55,000 nucleotides of DNA, from positions 913,883-968,882 of the forward strand of contig NC_135567.1 of NCBI RefSeq assembly GCF_964340395.1, given 5' to 3'. Under the pieces are notes generated by a model. It searched no databases. It had not been told where the DNA came from and saw only the letters and a program-made list of their open reading frames with translations. The translations under genes were made by a program, and so were the position numbers. Every line of letters begins with the position of its first letter. Position 1 is the stretch's first letter. Positions 1-12,200 of the stretch are shown here, piece by piece. This stretch comes from Glandiceps talaboti (taxonomy: Eukaryota; Hemichordata; Enteropneusta; Spengelidae).

Positions 1-3000
1 TGTAGATAACTATACCATAGTTGTAGATAACTATACCATAGTTGTAGATCACTATACCATAGTTGTAGATAACTATACCATAGTTGTAGATAACTATACC
101 ATAGTTGTAGATAAATATACCATAGTCGTAGATCACTATACCATAGTTGTAGATCACTATACCATAGTTGTAGATAAATATACCATAGTTGTAGATAACT
201 ATACCATAGTTGTAGATAACTATACCATAGTTGTAGATAACTATACCATAGTCGTAGATAACTATACCATAGTTGTAGATAACTATACCATAGTTGTAGA
301 TAACTATACCATAGTTGTAGATAACTATACCATAGTCGTAGATAACTATACCATAGTTGTAGATAACTATACCATAGTTGTAGATAACTATACCATAGTT
401 GTAGATAACTATACCATAGTTGTAGATAACTATACCATAGTTGTAGATAAATATACCATAGTTGTAGATAACTATACCATAGTCGTAGATAACTATACCA
501 TAGTTGTAGATAACTATACCATAGTTGTAGATAAATATACTATAGTCGTAGATAACTATACCATAGTTGTAGATAAATATACCATAGTTGTAGATAACTA
601 TACCATAGTTGTAGATAACTATACTATAGTTGTAGATAACTATACCATAGTTGTAGATAACTATACCATAGTCGTAGATAACTATACTATAGTTGTAGAT
701 AAATATACCATAGTTGTAGATAACTATACCATAGTTGTAGATAACTATACCATAGTTGTAGATAACTATACCATAGTTGTAGATAACTATACCATAGTCG
801 TAGATAACTATAGTATACCATAGTTGTAGATAACTATACCATAGTTGTAGATAACTATACCATAGTTGTAGATAACTATACCATAGTTGTAGATAACTAT
901 ACCATAGTTGTAGATAACTATACCATAGTTGTAGATAACTATACCATAGTTGTAGATAAATATACCATAGTTGTAGATAAATATACCATAGTTGTAGATA
1001 ACTATAGTATACCATAGTTGTAGATAACTATACCATAGTTGTAGATAACTATACCATAGTTGTAGATAACTATACCATAGTTGTAGATAACTATACCATA
1101 GTTGTAGATAACTATACCATAGTCGTAGATAACTATACCATAGTTGTAGATAAATATACCATAGTTGTAGATAAATATACCATAGTTGTAGATAACTATA
1201 CCATAGTTGTAGATAACTATACCATAGTTGTAGATAACTATACCATAGTTGTAGATAACTATACCATAGTCGTAGATAACTATACCATAGTTGTAGATAA
1301 CTATACCATAGTCGTAGATAACTATACCATAGTTGTAGATAAATATACCATAGTTGTAGATAAATATACCATAGTTGTAGATAACTATACCATAGTTGTA
1401 GATAACTATACCATAGTTGTAGATAAATATACTATAGTTGTAGATAACTATACCATAGTTGTAGATAACTATACCATAGTTGTAGATAACTATACCATAG
1501 TTGTAGATAAATATACCATAGTTGTAGATAACTATACCATAGTTGTAGATAACTATACCATAGTTGTAGATAACTATACCATAGTCGTAGATAACTATAC
1601 CATAGTCGTAGATAACTATACCATAGTTGTAGATAACTATACCATAGTTGTAGATAACTATACCATAGTTGTAGATAACTATACCATAGTTGTAGATAAC
1701 TATACCATAGTTGTAGATAACTATACCATAGTTGTAGATAACTATACCATAGTCGTAGATAACTATACCATAGTTGTAGATAACTATACCATAGTTGTAG
1801 ATAACTATAGTATACCATAGTTGTAGATAACTATACCATAGTTGTAGATAACTATACCATAGTTGTAGATAACTATACCATAGTTGTAGATAACTATAGT
1901 ATACCATAGTTGTAGATAACTATACCATAGTTGTAGATAACTATACCATAGTTGTAGATAACTATACCATAGTTGTAGATAACTATACCATAGTTATAGA
2001 TAAATATACCATAGTTGTAGATAAATATACCATAGTTGTAGACAACTATAGTATACCATAGTTGTAGATAACTATCCCATGTCGTAGATAACTATACCAT
2101 AGTTGTAGATAACTATACCATAGTTGTAGATAACTATACCATAGTTGTAGATAACTATACCATAGTTGTAGATAAATATACCATAGTCGTAGATAAATAT
2201 ACCATAGTCGTAGATAACTATACCATAGTTGTAGATAACTATACCATAGTTGTAGATAAATATACCATAGTCGTAGATAACTATACCATAGTTGTAGATA
2301 ACTATACCATAGTTGTAGATAAATATACCATAGTTGTAGATAACTATACCATAGTCGTAGATAACTATACCATAGTTGTAGATAACTATACCATAGTTGT
2401 AGATAACTATACCATAGTCGTAGATAACTATACCATAGTTGTAGATAAATATACCATAGTTGTAGATAACTATACCATAGTTGTAGATAACTATACCATA
2501 GTTGTAGATAACTATACCATAGTTGTAGATAACTATACCATAGTTGTAGATAACTATACCATAGTTGTAGATAACTATACCATAGTTGTAGATAACTATA
2601 CCATAGTTGTAGATAACTATACCATAGTTGTAGATAACTATACCATAGTTGTAGATAACTATACCATAGTCGTAGATAACTATACCATAGTTGTAGATAA
2701 ATATACCATAGTTGTAGATAAATATACCATAGTTGTAGATAAATATACCATAGTTGTAGATAAATATACCATAGTTGTAGATAACTATACCATAGTCGTA
2801 GATAACTATACCATAGTTGTAGATAACTATACCATAGTTGTAGATAACTATACCATAGTTGTAGATAACTATACCATAGTCGTAGATAACTATACCATAG
2901 TTGTAGATAACTATACCATAGTTGTAGACAACTATAGTATACCATAGTCGTAGATAACTATATCATAGTTGTAGATAAATATATCATAGTTGTAGATAAA

Positions 3001-5637
3001 TATACCATAGTTGTAGATAACTATACCATAGTTGTAGATAACTATACCATAGTTGTAGATAACTATACCATAGTTGTAGATAACTATACCATAGTTGTAG
3101 ATAACTATACCATAGTTGTAGATAACTATACCATAGTTGTAGATAACTATACCATAGTTGTAGATAAATATACCATAGTTGTAGATAAATATACCATAGT
3201 TGTAGATAACTATACCATAGTTGTAGATAACTATACCATAGTTGTAGATAACTATAGTATACCATAGTTGTAGATAACTATACCATAGTTGTAGATAACT
3301 ATAGTATACCATAGTTGTAGATAACTATACCATAGTTGTAGATAACTATACCATAGTCGTAGATAACTATACCATAGTTGTAGATAAATATACCATAGTT
3401 GTAGATAACTATACCATAGTTGTAGATAACTATACCATAGTTGTAGATAACTATAGTATACCATAGTTGTAGATAACTATACCATAGTTGTAGATAACTA
3501 TACCATAGTCGTAGATAACTATACCATAGTTGTAGATAACTATACCATAGTTGTAGATAACTATAGTATACCATAGTTGTAGATAACTATACCATAGTTG
3601 TAGATAACTATACCATAGTTGTAGATAACTATACCATAGTCGTAGATAACTATACCATAGTTGTAGATAACTATACCATAGTCGTAGATAACTATACCAT
3701 AGTTGTAGATAACTATACCATAGTTGTAGATAACTATACCATAGTTGTAGATAAATATACCATAGTTGTAGATAACTATACCATAGTTGTAGATAACTAT
3801 ACCATAGTTGTAGATAACTATAGTATACCATAGTTGTAGATAACTATACCATAGTTGTAGATAACTATACCATAGTTGTAGATAACTATAGTATACCATA
3901 GTTGTAGATAAATATACCATAGTTGTAGATAACTATACCATAGTTGTAGATAACTATACCATAGTCGTAGATAACTATACCATAGTTGTAGATAAATATA
4001 CCATAGTTGTAGATAAATATACCATAGTTGTAGATAACTATACCATAGTTGTAGATAACTATACCATAGTTGTAGATAACTATACCATAGTTGTAGATAA
4101 ATATACCATAGTTGTAGATAACTATACCATAGTCGTAGATAACTATACCATAGTTGTAGATAACTATACCATAGTTGTAGATAAATATACCATAGTTGTA
4201 GATAACTATACCATAGTTGTAGATAACTATACCATAGTTGTAGATAACTATACCATAGTTGTAGATAAATATACCATAGTTGTAGATAACTATACCATAG
4301 TTGTAGATAACTATACCATAGTCGTAGATAACTATACCATAGTTGTAGATAACTATACCATAGTTGTAGATAACTATACCATAGTTGTAGATAAATATAC
4401 CATAGTTGTAGATAAATATACCATAGTTGTAGATAACTATACCATAGTTGTAGATAACTATACCATAGTTGTAGATAACTATACCATAGTTGTAGATAAC
4501 TATACCATAGTCGTAGATAAATATACCATAGTTGTAGATAACTATACCATAGTCGTAGATAACTATACCATAGTTGTAGATAACTATACCATAGTTGTAG
4601 ATAACTATACCATAGTTGTAGATAAATATACCATAGTTGTAGATAACTATAGTATACCATAGTCGTAGATAAATATACCATAGTTGTAGATAACTATACC
4701 ATAGTTGTAGATAACTATACCATAGTTGTAGATAACTATACCATAGTCGTAGATAACTATACCATAGTTGTAGATAACTATACCATAGTTGTAGATAACT
4801 ATACCATAGTCGTAGATAACTATACCATAGTTGTAGATAAATATACCATAGTTGTAGATAACTATACCATAGTTGTAGATAACTATACCATAGTTGTAGA
4901 TAACTATACCATAGTTGTAGATAACTATACCATAGTTGTAGATAACTATACCATAGTTGTAGATAAATATACCATAGTTGTAGATAACTATACCATAGTT
5001 GTAGATAACTATACCATAGTCGTAGATAACTATACCATAGTTGTAGATAACTATACCATAGTTGTAGATAACTATACCATAGTTGTAGATAAATATACCA
5101 TAGTCGTAGATAACTATACCATAGTTGTAGATAACTATACCATAGTCGTAGATAACTATACCATAGTTGTAGATAACTATACCATAGTCGTAGATAACTA
5201 TACCATAGTTGTAGATAACTATACCATAGTTGTAGATAAATATACCATAGTTGTAGATAACTATACCATAGTTGTAGATAACTATACCATAGTCGTAGAT
5301 AACTATACCATAGTTGTAGATAACTATACCATAGTTGTAGATAACTATACCATAGTTGTAGATAAATATACCATAGTCGTAGATAACTATACCATAGTCG
5401 TAGATAACTATACCATAGTTGTAGATAACTATACCATAGTTGTAGACAACTATAGTATACCATAGTCGTAGATAACTATACCATAGTTGTAGATAAATAT
5501 ACCATAGTTGTAGATAACTATACCATAGTTGTAGATAACTATACCATAGTTGTAGATAACTATACCATAGTTGTAGATAACTATAGTATACCATAGTTGT
5601 AGATAACTATACCATAGTTGTAGATAACTATCCCATA
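1..5637. repeat. 21-bp minisatellite array (about 264 copies, truncated by left edge)
   Basis: The whole stretch is a head-to-tail repeat of a 21-bp monomer that contains ATAGTT-GTAGAT-AACTAT, so every standard monomer has a 6-bp inverted repeat around a 6-nt loop. Counting register from the GTAGAT at position 2 to the one at 5599 gives 263 intervals: 247 of 21 bp, 15 of 26 bp and one of 20 bp (near 2074-2090). Substitutions are concentrated at a few sites: C to A giving GATAAATA, T to C giving GTCGTAG, and rarer GATCAC or GACAAC. The array ends in a degenerate monomer at 5629-5637. Because 21 is a multiple of three and one strand lacks stops, it gives long artefactual open frames (for example 3886-5463 minus) of heptapeptides such as YNYGIVI or WYSYLQL. 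I do not regard these as genes. AGATAA, a match to the GATA-factor consensus WGATAR, occurs in nearly every monomer, but its function is unknown. Confidence 0.98.
808..5588. repeat. Fifteen 26-bp long monomers carrying a GTATA insertion
   Basis: Fifteen monomers have five extra bases (GTATA), turning CTATACC into CTATAGTATACC. They lie near 813, 1007, 1807, 1897, 2048, 2934, 3252, 3300, 3451, 3562, 3819, 3888, 4647, 5450 and 5583. The insertion creates two short palindromes, ACTATAGT and GTATAC, which are absent from standard monomers. Each one moves the reading frame by two, which is why the open frames of the array begin or switch heptapeptide phase there. Spacing is irregular, from 48 to about 890 bp, but is 21n+5 where checked, so these are inheritable variant units and not random slippage. 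They cluster at 3252-3888. Confidence 0.9.
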
Positions 5638-6992
5638 GTTGGAATGTTTTGTCTGTGGATTTAATGACTCAGTCAATATTGTCTTGTCTCTAACCAGGGT
5701 TTTAAAACCGGTCTGCTCCTTGTGTGCTATTTGCTTCAAGTATTCTAATAATGTGTGTTATACAGGACGAGTGTATGGTTTGTACACTCTAACTCTAATT
5801 AACATAACATTTACATATTGACAAAGATTTCCGATGCATTGTTAACGGTTGAATGCACTTGTATAGGTGAGCTCTTTGCCGTTGTATGGAATTCTACATT
5901 ATGAATGCTAGGGTGGAAGAGACACTCAGTAAATTTGCACACATAAATTGTACACACACTAACAAGTTAGAATTTACACGTACGTTATCTATGTGATAGT
6001 GTATGGTGAAAGTGCTACATTATGGACACTTGTATTGGGAATTCAATGCAGCAATTCCAACTTCCCTGCCAAAGCACCCAATAGCAACCCATGTATGATA
6101 ATGGAATCACCCAGGTGTGACAAAAGACTTTGAGTAATTTGAGAGAGGTTGTCGCATTAACTCAGTACCGAGGCGATGTTCGTCAAAAAACTTCGAAAGT
6201 AAACTTCTATCTAGCACACGACCTTGATAGTTTTTGCGATTCATCAACACCGTAACAGTCGATGACAATAATGACGTGATTGGTCGTTGTAAATAGTACA
6301 GTCTTATTTCTGTCCGTAGGAAGACTTAAGTTGTGAAAGTTGTAGAAAGGTGTTCGGCCGAAAGAGACTGATCCCAGTCCTGTCATGGCGATTTGTGAAC
6401 AATACACATATAATTATGGTAACTGAATCTGTAACTTGCGTCTCTACCGTACTGTGTTACTACAGGTATGTATGTCGTTGTCTAAGTATTACACCACGCC
6501 ATTCATATATTTTAACTTTTAAGTTTGGTGATAACTTTTAATATTATATATAGCCCTTCCATCTCTACTGACCAACTCATTAATTACAGACTCGGTGCAG
6601 TCATGGTGGTGATAGTGCGGTAGTCCTTTTACTTTAGGTGTGTCTACACACCCTATGTACGTAATGTCGGTCTCACTATCTCCATAAAGATTCTGTACGT
6701 GTGTGTAATTTTGTTATTTTGTCTGGTAAAAAGTGTAGACCTATGAGAGAGGGTTGTTTTATGCAAATAGACAACTGACAATGTACATAGTGTAATAGTT
6801 TGCTAAGATATGACCTCGACCCCTAGCATTCCTTTATACTCACACTACTTACTTCCGGTGACTATTCATCGGTCATACACTCACACTGATAGTTGTCACG
6901 GTGCAACAAGTAGAGAATCGTTAAATCTTATCGTACAACGTACTTTCCAACAAATAAATGTACCTGTCTTTTGTTACTATGTTGTAATGACA
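5638..6992. other. Single-copy AT-rich DNA, no gene recognised
   Basis: This stretch has no tandem structure. Open frames are short and look random. A 60-codon plus-strand frame at 5639-5821 contains several Cys residues, including a CFVC near its start, but does not match any zinc-binding fold I know. A stop-free frame without an early ATG runs through about 5961-6132. A 7-bp perfect inverted repeat, GGTGTGT-CT-ACACACC, lies at 6637-6652. I see no promoter, RNA gene or transposon signature. Confidence 0.6.
6637..6652. other. Short inverted repeat
   Basis: GGTGTGT and ACACACC are perfect complements separated by CT, so this could form a tight hairpin or serve as a dyad binding site. It stands alone in single-copy DNA and could easily be chance. 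Confidence 0.4.
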
Positions 6993-7312
6993 TTAAGTCA
7001 GTGATGTATTCCAATCTATCGGATGTCTCACTTTAAGTCAGTGGTGTATTCCAATCTATCGGATGTCCCACTTTAAGTCAGTGATGTATTCCAATCTATC
7101 GGATGTCTCACTTTAAGTCAGTGGTGTATTCCAATCTATCGGATGTCTCACTTTAAGTCAGTGATGTATTCCAATCTATCGGATGTCCCACTTTAAGTCA
7201 GTGATGTATTCCAATCTATCGGATGTCCCACTTTAAGTCAGTGGTGTATTCCAATCTATCGGATATCTCACTTTAAGTCAGTGATGTATTCCAATCTATC
7301 GGATATCTCACT
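6993..7312. repeat. 40-bp minisatellite, 8 copies
   Basis: Eight copies repeat at exactly 40 bp without indels. GTGATGTATT or GTGGTGTATT starts at 7001, 7041, 7081, 7121, 7161, 7201, 7241 and 7281. Variation is limited to GTGATG/GTGGTG, GGATGTC/GGATATC and CTCA/CCCA. The A/G site reads A,G,A,G,A,A,G,A along the array, suggesting growth partly by duplication of two-unit blocks. The first copy begins in the tail of the preceding single-copy DNA and the last merges into CTAATTAATT. Confidence 0.97.
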
Positions 7313-8080
7313 AATTAATTGGTTAGGACAGCATGACTTGCTGATAAATTAGCATACAGTGTTGCGTGGTTGAAACCCTTTTAATACTACCATGGTCAGT
7401 GCATGGTCAGTGGTGTGTCAGCGGTGTACCGGTAACAAAACTATTTACAAAATGAGGCAGTGGAAGTCATTTCAACAACCGGAATAAATTAATGTAGTAT
7501 TATTTCGTTTGATGTTACTAAAAAAACAAGTAAATGCACAATGTTTTAATAACTGCATCGATCGATCGTTGTATTGTGAGATTACCACCTTTGAATGGCC
7601 TCCACCAAGGAGGTCCCTCTCAATTGAAGCATTGATAGATTAGTGTGGCTAGTGACTAGAGTAAACAAAAGAAATATCTTCAGTCGTGAACTAATAGTCG
7701 TAGTGAACACTTTCATTTGAACTTGAATCTTAAATTGCAAATAAAACACGAAGCAGAGAATTGCATTACTACAAGATTCAATTACATTCTTCAAATCGGG
7801 TAAATCCAAGTTGTGCTGTTGTCCCACAAAAGAAACCCAAAACAATTGAAAGCAGAGGTTCATTTAAGTCTATTGTTATTTAAATTTCTGAGGTTCATTT
7901 AGTCTATTGTTATTTAAATTTCATGTTTGGCATCCTTTGACATCCTAGGAAGCTATCAAACCAGTGGCCGCGTTATTCACACGATCAAAAAAAACCAACT
8001 CGAGTCGCATTGAACTATGGGAGCTTATAAACATCTGTTGAGCGCTTTCTACTTGGTGGGATGACGGTACGATGAACTAA
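7313..8080. other. Single-copy DNA, no gene recognised
   Basis: This is AT-rich unique sequence. The longest frame is 93 codons on the minus strand (7582-7863), with a Met start, hydrophobic patches and no recognisable domain. At this base composition it could be chance, so it is not called as a gene. A local 35-bp direct duplication lies near 7856-7924. Confidence 0.55.
7856..7924. repeat. Direct duplication of about 35 bp, two copies
   Basis: Two adjacent copies begin AGGTTCATTTA and end TATTTAAATTTC. They differ by a one-base indel and by the final bases (TG versus ATG). The first copy overlaps the start codon region of the 7582-7863 minus-strand frame. This looks like a recent local tandem duplication. 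Confidence 0.85.
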
Positions 8081-8480
8081 ACATTTAATTGGTTTAAATG
8101 TGGTGGATACTAACTAGACGACATTTAATTGGTTTAAATTTGGTGGATGCTAACTAGACGACATTTAATTGGTTTAAATTTGGTGGATACTAACTAGACG
8201 ACATTTAATTGGTTTAAATTTGGTGAATGCTAACTAGACGACATTTAATTGGTTTAAATTTGGTGGATACTAACTAGACGACATTTAATTGGTTTAAATT
8301 TGGTGAATACTAACTAGACGTCATTTAATTGGTTTAAATTTGGTGGATACTAACTAGACGACATTTAATTGGTTTAAATTTGGTGAATACTAACTAGACG
8401 ACATTTAATTGGTTTAAATTTGGTGGATACTAACTGGACGACATTTAATTGGTTTAAATTTGGTGGATACTAAGTCAACG
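8081..8480. repeat. 40-bp minisatellite, 10 copies (second, unrelated family)
   Basis: Ten copies start with ACATTTAATTGGTTTAAAT (one begins with T in place of the leading A) at 8081 and every 40 bp to 8441, with no indels. The last copy degenerates after GGATACTAA. Variable sites are GGTGGATAC/GGTGAATAC/GGTGGATGC, with one CTGGACG for CTAGACG. The unit shares no sequence with the 6993-7312 family despite having the same length. Confidence 0.97.
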
Positions 8481-8701
8481 AAGTATATGTCACCAATGCA
8501 GGTTTTAATCAGAAATAGTTCACTTATACAACATAGCCTTGACTAGCAGTGCAAACACTGCACACATACTTCCCTATAGAAAATAGATCGTCTATTGAAA
8601 TAAATAAACCGCTGAATGAATACAATTGTTTGCCATGTTGTATACAGAGGGACCTTGTCAAAGCGTGGACATTTACTAGTGTGCTATGCATTGCAAGCAT
8701 C

Positions 8702-8723
8702 GACCCTCCACCTATAGAGGGTC
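8702..8723. other. Inverted repeat with 7-bp arms
   Basis: GACCCTC and GAGGGTC are perfect complements around the 8-nt loop CACCTATA. It is isolated and not followed by a T-run. Nothing around it points to a structured RNA. Confidence 0.45.
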
Positions 8724-9033
8724 TATGATGTAAGGTTCTCCACCACATAGCCCAAATAACCAAGATGCCGCTCAGAAAGAAAATTTTATCAGGTGTTCTT
8801 CTAATTTCACCAAGTTTACAAACAATGAATACTTGACAATTTCAAGCTTGCAGTGCATGAACATGGGGGGACGAATTGAACAGAATGCTTTCATTATTTT
8901 GGGATATGTTTGGATGAGATACACACATGGTGTTCAAAGTTGACGAGAAGTTTCACATGCTTTGTCGAATGGACGAGTGAAAAGAGAGGGCTCAGCTGAA
9001 TACAAGAGAGCTTGGTCAACTAAAATACATGTA

Positions 9034-9125
9034 CTGTACTTACCAATTACCCAACTAAAACCCATGTACAGTACTTACCAACTACCCAGAATCTACAGTA
9101 CTTACCAATTATCCAGAATCTATTC
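9034..9125. repeat. Short degenerate repeat, three copies
   Basis: GTACTTACCAA or a close variant recurs near 9036, 9071 and 9098, followed by TTACCCA, CTACCCAGA or TTATCCAGA. The spacings are 35 and 27 bp. It accounts for the tyrosine-rich end of the 8962-9174 frame. Confidence 0.75.
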
Positions 9126-9220
9126 AAGCAGCTTTATCAAGTGTGTATTGAACGATTATTTACCTCGACAATGACCATGTCATGGCATATCGTACTATGT
9201 GTGTCTGGTGAAATACCAGT

Positions 9221-12200
9221 GTAGACTGGTCTACTGAAGTCCTACTGGTAGACTAGTCTACTGAGGTCCTACTGGTAGACTGGTCTACTGAGGTCCTACT
9301 GGTAGACTGGTCTACTGAAGTCCTACTAATAGACTGGTCTACTGAGGTCCTACTAGTAGACTGGTCTACTGAGGTCCTACTAATAGACTGGTCTACTGAG
9401 GTCCTACTGGTAGACTGGTCTACTGAGGTCCTACTAGTAGACTGGTCTACTGAGGTCCTACTGGTAGACTGGTCTACTGAAGTCCTACTAGTAGACTGGT
9501 CTACTGAGGTCCTACTAGTAGACTGGTCTACTGAGGTCCTACTGGTAGACTGGTCTACTGAGGTCCTACTGGTAGACTGGTCTACTGAGGTCCTACTAGT
9601 AGACTGGTCTACTGAAGTCCTACTAGTAGACTGGTCTACTGAGGTCCTACTGGTAGACTGGTCTACTGAGGTCCTACTGGTAGACTGGTCTACTGAGGTC
9701 CTACTGGTAGACTGGTCTACTGAGGTCCTACTGGTAGACTGGTCTACTGAAGTCCTACTAGTAGACTGGTCTACTGAAGTCCTACTAGTAGACTGGTCTA
9801 CTGAAGTCCTACTAGTAGACTGGTCTACTGAAGTCCTACTAATAGACTGGTCTACTGAAGTCCTACTGGTAGACTGGTCTACTGAGGTCCTACTAGTAGA
9901 CTGGTCTACTGAAGTCCTACTAGTAGACTGGTCTACTGAAGTCCTACTAGTAGACTGGTCTACTGAGGTCCTACTGGTAGACTAGTCTACTGAGGTCCTA
10001 CTAGTAGACTGGTCTACTGAAGTCCTACTGGTAGACTGGTCTACTGAAGTCCTACTAGTAGACTGGTCTACTGAAGTCCTACTAGTAGACTGGTCTACTG
10101 AAGTCCTACTAGTAGACTGGTCTACTGAAGTCGTACTGGTAGACTGGTCTACTGAAGTCCTACTGGTAGACTGGTCTACTGAGGTCCTACTGGTAGACTG
10201 GTCTACTGAAGTCCTACTAGTAGACTGGTCTACTGAGGTCCTACTGGTAGACTAGTCTACTGAAGTCCTACTAGTAGACTGGTCTACTGAAGTCCTACTA
10301 GTAGACTGGTCTACTGAAGTCCTACTGGTAGACTGGTCTACTGAGGTCCTACTGGTAGACTGGTCTACTGAAGTCCTACTAGTAGACTGGTCTACTGAGG
10401 TCCTACTGGTAGACTGGTCTACTGAAGTCCTACTAGTAGACTGGTCTACTGAAGTCCTACTAGTAGACTGGTCTACTGAGGTCCTACTGGTAGACTGGTC
10501 TACCGAGGTCCTACTATTAGACTGGTCTACTGAGGTCCTACTGGTAGACTGGTCTACTGAAGTCCTACTAGTAGACTGGTCTACTGAGGTCCTACTGGTA
10601 GACTGGTCTACTGAGGTCCTACTGGTAGACTGGTCTACTGAGGTCCTACTAATAGACTGGTCTACTGAGGTCCTACTGGTAGACTGGTCTACTGAAGTCC
10701 TACTAGTAGACTGGTCTACTGAGGTCCTACTGGTAGACTGGTCTACTGAGGTCCTACTAGTAGACTGGTCTACTGAAGTCCTACTGGTAGACTGGTCTAC
10801 TGAGGTCCTACTCGTAGACTGGTCTACTGAAGTCCTACTAGTAGACTGGTCTACCGAAGTCCTACTAGTAGACTGGTCTACTGAGGTCCTACTAGTAGAC
10901 TGGTCTACTGAGGTCCTACTGGTAGACTGGTCTACCGAAGTCCTACTAGTAGACTGGTCTACTGAGGTCCTACTAGTAGACTGGTCTACTGAGGTCCTAC
11001 TGGTAGACTGGTCTACTGAGGTCCTACTATTAGACTGGTCTACTGAAGTCCTACTGGTAGACTGGTCTACTGAGGTCCTACTAGTAGACTGGTCTACTGA
11101 GGTCCTACTGGTAGACTGGTCTACTGAGGTCCTACTAGTAGACTGGTCTACTGAGGTCCTACTAGTAGACTGGTCTACTGAGGTCCTACTAGTAGACTGG
11201 TCTACTGAAGTCCTACTAGTAGACTGGTCTACTGAAGTCCTACTAGTAGACTGGTCTACTGAGGTCCTACTATTAGACTGGTCTACTGAAGTCCTACTGG
11301 TAGACTGGTCTACTGAAGTCCTACTAGTAGACTGGTCTACTGAGGTCCTACTGGTAGACTGGTCTACTGAGGTCCTACTAGTAGACTGGTCTACTGAGGT
11401 CCTACTGGTAGACTGGTCTACTGAGGTCCTACTAGTAGACTGGTCTACTGAGGTCCTACTGGTAGACTGGTCTACTGAGGTCCTACTAGTAGACTGGTCT
11501 ACTGAAGTCCTACTAGTAGACTGGTCTACTGAAGTCCTACTAGTAGACTGGTCTACTGAAGTCCTACTAGTAGACTAGTCTACTGAAGTCCTACTAGTAG
11601 ACTGGTCTACTGAGGTCCTACTAGTAGACTGGTCTACTGAGGTCCTACTGGTAGACTAGTCTACTGAGGTCCTACTAGTAGACTGGTCTACTGAAGTCCT
11701 ACTAGTAGACTGGTCTACTGAGGTCCTACTGGTAGACTAGTCTACTGAGGTCCTACTAGTAGACTGGTCTACTGAGGTCCTACTAGTAGACTGGTCTACT
11801 GAGGTCCTACTGGTAGACTAGTCTACTGAGGTCCTACTAGTAGACTGGTCTACTGAAGTCCTACTAGTAGACTGGTCTACTGAAGTCCTACTGGTAGACT
11901 GGTCTACTGAGGTCCTACTGGTAGACTGGTCTACTGAAGTCCTACTAGTAGACTGGTCTACTGAAGTCCTACTAGTAGACTGGTCTACTGAGGTCCTACT
12001 GGTAGACTGGTCTACTGAAGTCCTACTGGTAGACTGGTCTACTGAGGTCCTACTAGTAGACTGGTCTACTGAAGTCCTACTGGTAGACTGGTCTACTGAG
12101 GTCCTACTGGTAGACTGGTCTACTGAAGTCCTACTAGTAGACTGGTCTACTGAGGTCCTACTGGTAGACTAGTCTACTGAAGTCCTACTAGTAGACTAGT

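Larger units (their letters stand above)
8481..9220. other. Single-copy DNA between two minisatellites
   Basis: No confident gene. A 79-codon minus-strand frame (8524-8763) and a 70-codon plus-strand frame (8962-9174) have no recognisable domain. The second owes its length partly to a short internal repeat. A 26-codon stretch after GTATACAG at about 8641-8649 reads openly but ends in TGA just before a GTAAGG, so it is not a convincing exon. Small structures inside are listed separately. Confidence 0.55.

Noticed and set aside
1002-5594. Minus-strand open frames of 70-525 codons in the 21-bp array as protein genes
   Set aside because: They are perfect heptapeptide repeats forced by a stop-free 21-bp period. 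They start and change phase at the 26-bp units, overlap each other in two frames and have no flanking gene signals.
5639-5821. 60-codon Cys-containing frame as a zinc-finger fragment
   Set aside because: Cys spacing does not match a known finger, no His ligands are placed suitably, and the frame starts at the edge of the minisatellite.
5961-6134. Stop-free frame with a splice-like CAG at about 6050 and CCCAG-GTGTGA near 6113
   Set aside because: There is no early ATG, the flanking splice-like sites are weak, the composition is not clearly protein-like, and 57 open codons can occur by chance in this DNA.
7582-7863. 93-codon minus-strand frame as a gene
   Set aside because: It is the longest non-repeat frame, but no domain, homologue or start context is recognisable, and the upstream edge overlaps a direct duplication. 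Transcript evidence would be needed.
8640-8735. Possible small exon between GTATACAG and GTAAGG
   Set aside because: The best frame hits TGA immediately before the donor-like GTAAGG, and other frames have stops, so no consistent coding exon results.
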